Source: UBA1724 sp051884615
GTDB taxonomy: Bacteria > Verrucomicrobiota > Lentisphaeria > Oligosphaerales > Oligosphaeraceae
Reading direction: 5' to 3'
NCBI GenBank assembly: GCA_051884615.1
Contig: JBJEVT010000034.1
Location: forward strand, 1-64,000
Length of the DNA stretch: 64,000 bases
Shown here: piece after piece, positions 54,050-62,858 of the stretch
How the letters are laid out: the number at the start of each line of letters is the position of its first letter
How positions within the stretch are numbered: the first letter of the stretch is position 1
Position numbers and translations under genes: made by a program
The notes under the pieces: model-generated
Seen by the model: only the letters and a program-made list of their open reading frames with translations
What the model was told of the DNA's origin: nothing
Databases searched by the model: none

Positions 54050-54412
54050 ATGTCCCGGGAGGGAGGGTGGATGGAATCTCCGGGGGGAGGAGCAGGGGGG
54101 AAGGACGGGAGGGAAAAGACCGTGTTCCGTGGCGCTGTCCCGGGAGGGTGGATGGAATCCCCCGGGGGGGAGGAGCAGGGGGGGAAGTGCGAGAGGGAAA
54201 AGACCGTGTTCCGTGGCGATGTCCCGGGAGGGTGGATGGAATCCCCGGGGGGGGAGGAGCAGGTGGGGAAGGACGAGAGGGAAAAGACCGTGTTCCGTGG
54301 CGCTGTGCCGGAAGGGTGGGTGGATGGAATCCCCGGGGGAAGGATCGGGGGTGAAGGGCGGGAGCTACATTGTGGGAAAAGACCGTGTTCCGTGGCGATG
54401 TCCCGGGAGGGG
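54050..54412 (+). repeat. Four imperfect tandem repeats of about 84 bp
   Basis: GACCGTGTTCCGTGGCG recurs at 54118, 54202, 54286 and 54381 (steps of 84, 84 and 95). Between the copies are GTCCCGGGAGGGTGGATGGA and G-runs of 6-8. Several frames stay open through the array, as 84 is a multiple of three. G-quadruplex potential is high. It ends about 50 bases before the next start codon. Confidence 0.85.
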
Positions 54413-54461
54413 GTTGCCCTTCCGCGGGCGTGCCCCGGAGAAGAGCCTGTCGCGTCTTGCC

Positions 54462-54878
54462 ATGAACTGGAAAATCTGCGCTTTGCTTTCCGCTTTTTTC
54501 GCCGCCCTCACCGCCATCTTCGGCAAGCTGGGGGTGAAGGAGGTGAACTCCAATCTCGCCACGGCCGTCCGGGTGACGGTGATTCTCTTCTTTGCCTGGG
54601 GACTGGTCTTCTGCAGCGGCGCGGCGGGCCAGCTGCGCCAGTGGCCGGGACGCACCTGGCTCTTCATGGTCCTTTCCGGGGTGGCCACGGGATTGTCCTG
54701 GCTCTTCTATTTCCATGCCTTGAAGCTGGAACAGGCCTCCAAGGTCGCCCCCGTGGATAAATTGAGCGTGCCCATGACCATCCTGCTGGCCGCTCTGCTT
54801 CTGGGGGAATCCCTCACCTGGCAGACGGTTCTTGGGGGGCTGCTGGTGCTGGCGGGCTCCCTGGTTCTGCTTCTATAA
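54462..54878 (+). CDS. Half-size EamA (EmrE-like) transporter
   Basis: 138 residues with about five hydrophobic helices. It is one EamA domain only: KICALLSAFFAALTAIFGKLGVKEVNS start, SGVATGLSWLFYFHALKLEQASKVAPVDKLSVPMTILLAALLLGE end. Single-domain members work as dimers in the membrane. It is a complete family unit, not a truncation. The start was chosen by homology; in-frame open sequence upstream runs through the 84-bp repeats and is discounted. Confidence 0.85.
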   Translation: MNWKICALLSAFFAALTAIFGKLGVKEVNSNLATAVRVTVILFFAWGLVFCSGAAGQLRQWPGRTWLFMVLSGVATGLSWLFYFHALKLEQASKVAPVDKLSVPMTILLAALLLGESLTWQTVLGGLLVLAGSLVLLL

Positions 54879-54954
54879 CCGAAAGGCGCATCCGTCCCGC
54901 CGTCCTCCCTTCCCCGGGGATATGGCGGGGAGGGAGGGGCGTGGCGGGGGAGGA

Positions 54955-57900
54955 TCAGCCCTTCTTGTGATATTCCTGGAGGGAGCACACATCCACGCGT
55001 CCCGACTCCAGGGCGACGCCATCCACCCCCTCTGCCGCCATTTGGAGGGCGGCGGTGGTGGTGGTGATGGGCAGTCCGAACTGGATGGCGTAGGAGCGCA
55101 TGGTGGCGCCGTCGTCATTCATGTCGGGGATATTGACGATCCATCCGATTTTATGCTCCAGAATCAGGTCCTTGAGGTTGGGTCTTCCCTCGGAGAGTCG
55201 GAAGACGGCCTGGCAGGGGATGTTGTGCTGATAGAGGAGGGCGCCGGTGCCGGCGGTGGCGTAGAAGTGGAAGTCGTGGGCCGCCAGCTTCTGGAGCCAG
55301 GGCAGGGCGGCCTCCTTGTCGGCGTTGCGGATGGAGATGAAGACTCCTCCCTGGCGGGGAATCCGGTTGCCGGCGGCGTCCTGGGACTTCAGGTAGGCGC
55401 TGGAGGCGTCGATGTCCATCCCCATGACCTCTCCCGTGGATTTCATCTCCGGGGAGAGGGTGACATCCACGCCCGGGAATTTGGGGAAGGGGAAGACGGC
55501 TTCCTTGAAGGCGGTGTAGTGGATGCGGGGTTCCTGGAGGAAGCCCAGTTCCTCCAGGCTCTCCCCCGCCATGCAGCGGGCGGCGTATTTCGCCAGGGGG
55601 GCGCCGGTGGCCTTGCTGGCGAAGGGGACCGTGCGGGATGCCCGGGGATTGACCTCGATGACGTAGACCTGTCCGTGCTGCACGGCGAACTGGATGTTCA
55701 TGAGCCCCACCACATGGAGGGCCTTGGCCAGCTTCCGGGCAAGGGCGCGGATCTCCTCCAGCACCTGGGGCGGCAGATCCCGGGGCGGGATGGAGCATGC
55801 GGAGTCGCCGGAATGGATGCCGGCCTGCTCCACGTGCTCCATGATGGCGCCCACCACGGTGTGGACGCCATCGGAGAGGCAGTCCACATCCAGCTCCTGG
55901 GCGTCGTTGAGGAATTTGTCAATGAGGATGGGATGGCCCTCGGAGACGCTGGCGGCTTCTTTCATGTATTTCCGCAACTCGCTCTCCTGGAAGACGATAG
56001 CCATGGCGCGGCCGCCCAGCACGAAGGAGGGGCGCACCAAGACGGGATAGCCGATGGCAGACGCCACGCGGCAGGCTTCCTCCCCGTCCTTCGCCATGCC
56101 GCTGGGGGGCTGGCGGGCGCCGGTGGCGGCGGCGATGCCCTTGAAGATGCCCCGGTCGTCCGCCGCATCGATGTCCTCCGGCGGCGTGCCCAGGATGCGG
56201 ACGCCCGCGTTCTTCAGGGCGGTGGCGAGGTTCAGGGGAGTCTGGCCTCCCAGCTGGACGATGACGCCGTCGCACTGTTCCCGTTCGTAGACGTTGAGGA
56301 CGTCCTCCAGGGTCAGGGGTTCGAAGTAGAGCCGGTTGGCGGTGTCGTAGTCGGTGGAGACCGTTTCCGGGTTGGAGTTGACCATGACGGTCTCGTAGCC
56401 GGCCTCCTGGAGGGCGAAGACGGCGTGGACGCAGCAGCAGTCGAATTCGATGCCCTGTCCGATGCGGTTGGGGCCGCCGCCCAGGATCATGATCTTTCCC
56501 TTGGCGGTGGTGGGTCTCACGGGTTCGTCGGCGTCGCCGTAGGTGGAGTAGTAATAGGGGGTGGTGGCGCGGAACTCACCGGCGCAGGTGTCCACGGTGC
56601 CGTAGACGGGGCGAATGCCCAGGTCGTTCCGGCGTTGCCGCACCTGGGTTTCCGTGGAGTGGAGGGCGTAGGCCAGCTGGCGGTCGGAGTATCCCAGCTC
56701 CTTGGCCTTCCGGAGGGATTCCTCGGTGTCCTGGATCTTGTCCTCGAAGTCCACCAGCTCCGCCAGTTTCCGGAGATAGAAGAGGTCGATGGCGGTGAGT
56801 TCCTGGATGCGCTCCAGGGACCAGCCCCGCTTCAGGGCGGCGTGCAGCACATAGACCCGGTCCGCGTTGGGACGGCCCAGCTCCCGCTCCAGGGTGGCGT
56901 CGTCCATCTCCTGGAAGGGCAGGAGCTTCTCCTCCAGTCCGAATCCCCAGTGTCCCGTCTCCAGGGAGCGGATGGCCTTTTGGAATGCCTGGTTGAAATT
57001 GCGTCCGATGGACATGGCCTCGCCCACGGCCTTCATCTGGGTGCCCAGGGTGGAGTTGGCGGCGGGGAACTTCTCGAAGGTGAAGCGGGGCATTTTCACC
57101 ACGACGTAGTCCAGGGCGGGCTCGAAGCAGGCGGGGGTGGTGCGGGTGATGTCGTTCCGCAGTTCATCCAGGGTGTAGCCCACGGCCAGGAGGGCGGCGA
57201 TTTTGGCGATGGGGAAGCCGGTGGCTTTGGAGGCCAGGGCGGAGGAGCGGGAGACCCGGGGATTCATCTCGATGATGAGGCGTTCCCCGGTCTGGGGGTT
57301 CACGGCCCATTGGACATTGGAGCCGCCGGTCTGGATGCCGATGGCCTGCAGCACCCGGAGGGAATCCTGGCGCATGGCCTGGTATTCCCGGTCGGTGAGG
57401 GTCAGGGCGGGGGCCACGGTGATGGAGTCCCCGGTGTGGACCCCCATGGGATCCACGTTCTCGATGGAGCAGACGATGACGGAGGTGCCCTTGCGGTCGC
57501 ACATGACCTCCATCTCGTATTCCTTCCAGCCCAGGAGGGATTCCTCGATGAGGACCTCGTGGTTCAGGCTGGCGTCCAGCCCCCGCTCCACGATGGTGCG
57601 GAACTCCTGGGGGTCCCGGGCGATGCCGCCGCCGGTGCCGCCCAGGGTGAAGCCCGGGCGCACCACCAGGGGCCACTTCCCGATCATCTGGGCGATGAGG
57701 GTGGCCTCCTCCATGCTGTGGGCGGAGCCGGAGCGGGCGCTGCGGATGCCGATGGCGTCCATGGCGTCCTTGAAGGCATTCCGGTCCTCCGCGCGGGTGA
57801 TGGCCTCGGCGTCCGCCCCGATGAGCTCCACATGATAGTGCTGGAGGACGCCGCTCTTCCATGCCTCCATGGCCAGGTTGAGGGCGGTCTGGCCGCCCAG

Positions 57901-58167
57901 GGTGGGCAGCAGGGCGTCGGGCCGTTCCCGCCGGATGATCTCCCGGAGATATTCCGGGGTCATGGGTTCCAGATAGGTGCGGTCGGCGAACTCCGGGTCC
58001 GTCATGACGGTGGCGGGGTTGCTGTTGAGCAGCACCAGCTCGTAGCCCTCCTGCTTCAGCACCTTGCAGGCCTGCACCCCGGAGTAGTCGAACTCGCATC
58101 CCTGGCCGATGACCACGGGGCCGGCCCCCAGGAGCATGATTTTATGGATGTCAGTGCGTCTGGGCAT
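54955..58167 (-). CDS. carB: Carbamoyl-phosphate synthase large subunit
   Basis: 1070 residues, full length. Two ATP-grasp halves: the first begins KIMLLGAGPVVIGQGCEFDYSG with ALLPTLGGQTALNLAM, the second begins KIMILGGGPNRIGQGIEFDCCCV with GVIVQLGGQTPLNLA. The C-terminal methylglyoxal-synthase-like domain (SIRNADKEAALPWLQKLAAHDFHFYATAGT) is the allosteric site. It makes carbamoyl phosphate for pyrimidine and arginine synthesis. Its start overlaps the pyrG end by 17 bases. Confidence 0.97.
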   Translation of the reverse strand: MPRRTDIHKIMLLGAGPVVIGQGCEFDYSGVQACKVLKQEGYELVLLNSNPATVMTDPEFADRTYLEPMTPEYLREIIRRERPDALLPTLGGQTALNLAMEAWKSGVLQHYHVELIGADAEAITRAEDRNAFKDAMDAIGIRSARSGSAHSMEEATLIAQMIGKWPLVVRPGFTLGGTGGGIARDPQEFRTIVERGLDASLNHEVLIEESLLGWKEYEMEVMCDRKGTSVIVCSIENVDPMGVHTGDSITVAPALTLTDREYQAMRQDSLRVLQAIGIQTGGSNVQWAVNPQTGERLIIEMNPRVSRSSALASKATGFPIAKIAALLAVGYTLDELRNDITRTTPACFEPALDYVVVKMPRFTFEKFPAANSTLGTQMKAVGEAMSIGRNFNQAFQKAIRSLETGHWGFGLEEKLLPFQEMDDATLERELGRPNADRVYVLHAALKRGWSLERIQELTAIDLFYLRKLAELVDFEDKIQDTEESLRKAKELGYSDRQLAYALHSTETQVRQRRNDLGIRPVYGTVDTCAGEFRATTPYYYSTYGDADEPVRPTTAKGKIMILGGGPNRIGQGIEFDCCCVHAVFALQEAGYETVMVNSNPETVSTDYDTANRLYFEPLTLEDVLNVYEREQCDGVIVQLGGQTPLNLATALKNAGVRILGTPPEDIDAADDRGIFKGIAAATGARQPPSGMAKDGEEACRVASAIGYPVLVRPSFVLGGRAMAIVFQESELRKYMKEAASVSEGHPILIDKFLNDAQELDVDCLSDGVHTVVGAIMEHVEQAGIHSGDSACSIPPRDLPPQVLEEIRALARKLAKALHVVGLMNIQFAVQHGQVYVIEVNPRASRTVPFASKATGAPLAKYAARCMAGESLEELGFLQEPRIHYTAFKEAVFPFPKFPGVDVTLSPEMKSTGEVMGMDIDASSAYLKSQDAAGNRIPRQGGVFISIRNADKEAALPWLQKLAAHDFHFYATAGTGALLYQHNIPCQAVFRLSEGRPNLKDLILEHKIGWIVNIPDMNDDGATMRSYAIQFGLPITTTTAALQMAAEGVDGVALESGRVDVCSLQEYHKKG

Positions 58168-59770
58168 GGGGGGAGTTCTCCTTTCTCTGGAGGGCGGCCT
58201 TGACCAGGCCGGTGAAGAGGGGATGGGAGCGGAAGGGGCGGGAGAGGAACTCGGGATGGAACTGGCATCCCACGTAGAAGGGGTGTCCCTTGAGCTCCAC
58301 CATCTCCACCAGCGTGCCGTCGGGGCTGGTGCCGGCGATGGCCATGCCGGCCTTCACCAGGGGTTCCCGGTAGGCGTTGCCGAACTCGAAGCGGTGTCGA
58401 TGTCGTTCCTGGATGTCCTGGCAGCCGTAGAGTTGGGCGGCCAGGGTGTCGGGCTGGAGGCGGCAGGGATAGGCGCCCAGGCGCATGGTGCCGCCCTTCT
58501 GGCGCACGCCCCGCTGGCTCTCCATCAGGTCGATGACGGGGTCCGGGGTCTCCGGGTCGAACTCCGTGGAGTTGGCCTTGGGCAGCCCCAGCACGTTCCG
58601 GGCGTATTCGATGACCATGCACTGCATGCCCAGGCAGATGCCCAGGCAGGGGATGCCCCGCTTCCGGGCATAGGTCAGGGCCGCCACCTTCCCCTCCACG
58701 CCCCGGGCGCCAAAGCCACCGGGCACGATCACGCCGTCGAATTCCTCCAGCCGCTCCGGGGACTTCTCCAGCTCCTCGGATTCGATCATCTCGCATTCCA
58801 CCCGGGAGCGCAGGGCGATGCCGGAGTGGGAGAGCGACTCGAAGATGCTCTTGTAGGCGTCCCGCAGCCCGGCGTATTTCCCCACCAGGGCGATGCGGCA
58901 GGAGCTGCCGGGGTGGAGCACCCGGTCCAGCAGGTCGTTCCAGTCGTCCATCCGGGATTCGGTGACGGGGAGCTCCAGGAGCCGGAGGACCTTTTCGTCC
59001 AGCTGCCGTTCCGCCAGTTCCTGGGGCACTTCGTAGATGGAGTGCTTCACGTCCTCCTCCTCGATGACCAGATCCTGGGGCACGTTGCAGAAGAGGGCCA
59101 GTTTCCGGCGATGCTCCTCGGCCATGGGGACTTCGGTGCGGCACACCAGGACATCCGGGAAGATGCCGATGTTGTGGAGGATGCTGACGGACTGCTGGCT
59201 GGGCTTGGTCTTCAGCTCGCCGGCGGCGTGGATGAAGGGCACCAGGGTGAGATGGAGGACGATGGCGTTCCGGCGGCCCACCTCGTTCTGGAACTGGCGC
59301 ACGGCCTCCAGGAAGGGGAGGGACTCGATGTCGCCGGCGGTGCCGCCGATCTCGGTCATCACAATGTCCACCCCCGCCTTGTCGGCGCTGCGGATGGCCT
59401 CCTTGATCTCGTTGGTGATGTGGGGGATCATCTGGACTGTCGCCCCCAGGTACTTCCCCTCCCGCTCCCGGGCGATGACGCTGCTGTAGATCTTTCCGCT
59501 GGTGTAGTTGCTGTGGCGGTCGCAGGTGACGCCGGCGAAGCGTTCATAGTGTCCCAGGTCCAGGTCGGCCTCGGTGCCGTCGTCGGTGACGTAGACCTCG
59601 CCATGCTGATAGGGGGACATGGTGCCGGGGTCCACGTTCAGGTAGGGGTCGAACTTCTGCATGGCCACGGTGTATCCCCGGGCCTTCAGGAGGTAGGCAA
59701 GGCTGGCGGCGGTGATGCCTTTGCCCAGTCCGGAGACGACGCCTCCGGTGATGAAGATGAATTTGGTCAT
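58151..59770 (-). CDS. pyrG: CTP synthase
   Basis: 539 residues. N-terminal synthetase domain (KFIFITGGVVSGLGKGITAASLA, KFDPYLNVDPGTMSPYQHGEVY) and C-terminal class I amidotransferase domain with catalytic Cys in GICLGMQCMVIEYARN. It converts UTP to CTP using glutamine. Placed between carA and carB, splitting the usual carAB pair. Confidence 0.97.
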   Translation of the reverse strand: MTKFIFITGGVVSGLGKGITAASLAYLLKARGYTVAMQKFDPYLNVDPGTMSPYQHGEVYVTDDGTEADLDLGHYERFAGVTCDRHSNYTSGKIYSSVIAREREGKYLGATVQMIPHITNEIKEAIRSADKAGVDIVMTEIGGTAGDIESLPFLEAVRQFQNEVGRRNAIVLHLTLVPFIHAAGELKTKPSQQSVSILHNIGIFPDVLVCRTEVPMAEEHRRKLALFCNVPQDLVIEEEDVKHSIYEVPQELAERQLDEKVLRLLELPVTESRMDDWNDLLDRVLHPGSSCRIALVGKYAGLRDAYKSIFESLSHSGIALRSRVECEMIESEELEKSPERLEEFDGVIVPGGFGARGVEGKVAALTYARKRGIPCLGICLGMQCMVIEYARNVLGLPKANSTEFDPETPDPVIDLMESQRGVRQKGGTMRLGAYPCRLQPDTLAAQLYGCQDIQERHRHRFEFGNAYREPLVKAGMAIAGTSPDGTLVEMVELKGHPFYVGCQFHPEFLSRPFRSHPLFTGLVKAALQRKENSPHAQTH

Positions 59771-59825
59771 AAGCGGGAGTTCTGGCGGGAGGGGGCTCCG
59801 TCGGCTGTGGCGGCGTTTCCGGGGG

Positions 59826-60911
59826 CTATGCCTCCATCATCTTCCGGAAGCGCCGGAAGAGGTGGTCGGCGTCCCAGGGGCCGGGCGCCGCCTCGGGATG
59901 GTATTGGACGGAGAAGGCGGGCAGGGTCTTGTGGCGGACGCCCTCCACGGTGTGGTCGTTGAGATTCCAATGGGTGATCTCCAGACAATCGGGAAGGCTC
60001 TCCGGCAGCAGGGCGAAATTGTGGTTCTGGGAGGTGATCTCCACGGCGCCGGTCTCCACCTCCTGGACGGGATGGTTGCAGCCGTGGTGTCCGAAGGGGA
60101 GGCGTCCGGTGCGGGCGCCGCAGCTGAGGCCCAGGATCTGGTGACCCAGGCAGATGCCCATGATGGGGAGCTTGCCCAGAAGCTGCTGCACGCAGGGAAT
60201 CACGCCCTCCACGCCGTCCGGGTCGCCGGGGCCGTTGGAGAGCAGGAGGCCGTCCGGCCGGCAGTCCAGGACATCCTGGGCGGTGCAGCCCGCGGGAAGC
60301 ACCCGCACCCGGCAACCCGCCTGGGAGAGGTGGCGCAGGATGTTCCACTTCACGCCGCAGTCGATGACCACCACGGTGCGGTCCCCCTGGTCGCACCAGG
60401 CGTAGGGGGCCTCGGCCGCCACCTTGGTGGCGCAGTCCACCCCGTCCAGCCCCGGCCATTGGCGCGCCCGTTGGACGGCCTCGGCCACGGGGAGGGGAGT
60501 GCCGTCGGCGTGGAGCCATGCCCTCTGGGTGCCGTGCTCCCGGAGATGGAGCACCAGGCGGCGGGTGTCCACGCCCTGGAGGGCGGGCTTCCCCATGCGT
60601 TTCAGGCAGTCGGGGAGGCTCTCCCGGCTGCGCCAGGAGGAGGGGGGATTCATGGTTTGCACGATCAGGCCGCTCAGGAAGAATCCCCGGGATTCCATGT
60701 CCTCCGGATTGCAGCCGTAGTTGCCCACCTCGGCGGTGGAGAGGGCGACGATTTGCCCGTAGTAGGAGGGGTCGGAGAGGATTTCCTGGTATCCGGTCAT
60801 TCCGGTGTTGAAGACGGCCTCCCCGGGGAGGTCGCAGGGGGCGCCGCAGGAGACGCCGGGGAAGACGGTGCCGTCGGCCAGGGCGAGATAGGACTGGGGT
60901 TCCGTGGGCAT
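59826..60911 (-). CDS. carA: Carbamoyl-phosphate synthase small subunit
   Basis: 361 residues. N-terminal small-subunit domain (FNTGMTGYQEILSDPSYYGQIV) and class I glutamine amidotransferase with nucleophile Cys254 in MGICLGHQILGLS and His in SVQYHPEAAPG. It releases ammonia from glutamine for CarB. 31 bases after purF and 55 bases before pyrG. Confidence 0.97.
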   Translation of the reverse strand: MPTEPQSYLALADGTVFPGVSCGAPCDLPGEAVFNTGMTGYQEILSDPSYYGQIVALSTAEVGNYGCNPEDMESRGFFLSGLIVQTMNPPSSWRSRESLPDCLKRMGKPALQGVDTRRLVLHLREHGTQRAWLHADGTPLPVAEAVQRARQWPGLDGVDCATKVAAEAPYAWCDQGDRTVVVIDCGVKWNILRHLSQAGCRVRVLPAGCTAQDVLDCRPDGLLLSNGPGDPDGVEGVIPCVQQLLGKLPIMGICLGHQILGLSCGARTGRLPFGHHGCNHPVQEVETGAVEITSQNHNFALLPESLPDCLEITHWNLNDHTVEGVRHKTLPAFSVQYHPEAAPGPWDADHLFRRFRKMMEA

Positions 60912-60942
60912 GATGCAGAGGAAAGGGGGGAGGTGGGAGGGG

Positions 60943-62691
60943 TCAGTAGGCGCGGGTGGAGAGGTGCTTGGCGTAGTTGACCAGCGCCTGGTTCACCACC
61001 CGGTTGCCTCCCGGGGTGGGATAGTCGCCAGTGAAATACCAGTCCCCCGTGTGCTCGGGAATGCAACGCCGCAAATCCTGGCAGGAGAGGAAGACCACCC
61101 GCAACTCCGCTTTCAGGTTCTCGGGGCAGAGCCGGCGGCAGATGGCCTGGGTGATCTCCTGGTCGGTGAAGGGCTCGTACAGCTTCATCGCCCGGTTCTT
61201 CATGCGGAAGTCCGGCCGGTAGAGATCCTCCTGCGCCAGACGCACCGCCTCCTGGAAAAGCTCTTCCATGCCCCGCTGATGGATCAGGTCCATGCAGGCC
61301 TGGAAGGCCACCAGCTCCCCGAAGGAGGCCATGTCGATGCCGTAGCAGTCCGGATAGCGGATCTGGGGAGCGGAGGAGACCACCACGATGCGCCGGGGCA
61401 GGAGGCGGTCCAGGATGGGGAGGATGGCCCGGCGCATGGTGTTGCCCCGGACGATGGAGTCGTCGATGACCACCAGGTTGTCCTCCTCCGGGCGGACCAG
61501 CCCGTAGGAGACGTCGTAGACATGGGGGAACAATTCGTCCCGCTTTCCGGCGTCGCTGATGAAGGTGCGGAACTTGGCGTCTTTGACGGCCACCATTCCG
61601 AAGCGCAGCTTGTGGCCTTCCCGCAGGTCGTCCAGGGCGTCCAGCATGCCATGGAAGCTGATCTGCGCGGTGTTGGGGATGTAGGAGAAGACCGTGTGGT
61701 CGAAATCGTGGTCCACGGCGTCCAGGACCTGGGGGGCCACGGCCCGTCCCAGCGCCCGGCGTTCCTGCTGGATTTCGGCGTCGTTGCCCCGGGAGAAGTA
61801 GATGCGTTCGAAGACGCATTTCCGGGGGAGCTGGGGCGGCAGGCAGGGTTTCAGGGAGACCACGCCGGCGGCGGAGACGGTGAGCAGGTGTCCCGGCGGC
61901 AGTTCCTGGACATCCTGGAAGGGGAGGTTGAAGGCGGTCTGGATGGCCACCCGTTCGGAGGCCACCACCACCACTTCCGGGTCCACATGGTAGAAGGCGG
62001 GCCGGATGCCGGTGGCGTCCCGGAAGGCGAAGGAGTCCCCGTTGCCCAGGATGCCGCACAGGGTGAAGCCCCCGTCCCATTTGGCGGCGGCCTCCCGGAT
62101 GGCGGCCTCCAGTTCCCCGGGATGGGCGTCCATGCTCCGGGAGAGGGAGATGAGGAGCACCTCGCAGTCCTGGCTTCCCCGGGGATGGTATCCCTGCTGG
62201 GTGAGCTGGGCGAAGACGCTGCGGGTGTTGGTCAGGTTGAAATTTCCCGCCAGGAGCATGGTCTTGTCCCGGTGGAACTCCTCCCGGACCACGGGGTGGC
62301 AGGCGTCCAGGGTGCGGGTGCCGAAGGTGCCATAGCGCACATGGCCCAGATAGACTTCTCCGCAGAAGGGGCGTCCCAGGGGGCGCAGTTCCTCGGGCGG
62401 GGGTTCGGGGCCGGCCTCCTCCATGCGGGTGGAGATTTTCTCCAGCAGGTCCGCCAGGGGCATGGAGGCGCAGCTTTTTTCCAGATGATAGAAGGGTTGT
62501 CCCGGGGGCACGTCCAGTCCCACGCAGGCGATGCCCGCGCCGTCCTGGCCTCGGTTGTGCTGTTTTTCCAGCAGGAGGGAGAGTTTGGCGTAGCCATAGG
62601 CGGCGGTGCCATATTTCTCCGCATAATGGGAAAGGGGTTTCCGCAGACGCAGAAGGGTTACGCCGCACTCGTGCTTGATGCTGTCGGACAA
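60943..62691 (-). CDS. purF: Amidophosphoribosyltransferase, long form
   Basis: 582 residues, longer than the ~470-500 of E. coli and Bacillus PurF. Class II amidotransferase with Cys9 in KHECGV after an 8-residue propeptide, RGQDGAG, and a C-terminal PRPP motif (NLVVIDDSIVRGNTMRRAI). Extended length and the KHECGV-LRLRKPLSHYAEKYG start resemble Bacteroidetes enzymes. It makes phosphoribosylamine, the first step of purine synthesis, from glutamine and PRPP. Confidence 0.93.
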   Translation of the reverse strand: MSDSIKHECGVTLLRLRKPLSHYAEKYGTAAYGYAKLSLLLEKQHNRGQDGAGIACVGLDVPPGQPFYHLEKSCASMPLADLLEKISTRMEEAGPEPPPEELRPLGRPFCGEVYLGHVRYGTFGTRTLDACHPVVREEFHRDKTMLLAGNFNLTNTRSVFAQLTQQGYHPRGSQDCEVLLISLSRSMDAHPGELEAAIREAAAKWDGGFTLCGILGNGDSFAFRDATGIRPAFYHVDPEVVVVASERVAIQTAFNLPFQDVQELPPGHLLTVSAAGVVSLKPCLPPQLPRKCVFERIYFSRGNDAEIQQERRALGRAVAPQVLDAVDHDFDHTVFSYIPNTAQISFHGMLDALDDLREGHKLRFGMVAVKDAKFRTFISDAGKRDELFPHVYDVSYGLVRPEEDNLVVIDDSIVRGNTMRRAILPILDRLLPRRIVVVSSAPQIRYPDCYGIDMASFGELVAFQACMDLIHQRGMEELFQEAVRLAQEDLYRPDFRMKNRAMKLYEPFTDQEITQAICRRLCPENLKAELRVVFLSCQDLRRCIPEHTGDWYFTGDYPTPGGNRVVNQALVNYAKHLSTRAY

Positions 62692-62791
62692 GGGGGGACC
62701 TCCGGGGAGGGAAATGGGGGAGAAGGGGGCGGGCGTCCCGTGGCGGGAGGCGGGCAGGGAAAGGGGGAACTCGGCATGGTCCTGGTGAATC

Positions 62792-62828
62792 CCCCCGCCC
62801 GGGACCCCGTGTGGGGGGCGGGCGGGGG
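62792..62828. other. GC hairpin between glnN and purF
   Basis: CCCCCGCCC (62792-62800) and GGGCGGGGG (62820-62828) form a 9-bp stem with no T-run. In the 167-base gap it could slow or end part of the glnN transcript, or protect its 3' end. Confidence 0.5.
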
Positions 62829-62858
62829 CACCGGAATGCCGGGTTCCCCCTGGGAACG

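Noticed and set aside
53357..54412. CRISPR array
   Set aside because: Repeats are directly adjacent, of unequal period and without unique spacers; no cas genes are present.
54067..54461. Upstream extension or separate genes in the 84-bp repeats
   Set aside because: Several frames are open at once simply because the DNA is GC-rich with few stops; composition is not protein-like and the EamA domain starts cleanly at 54462.
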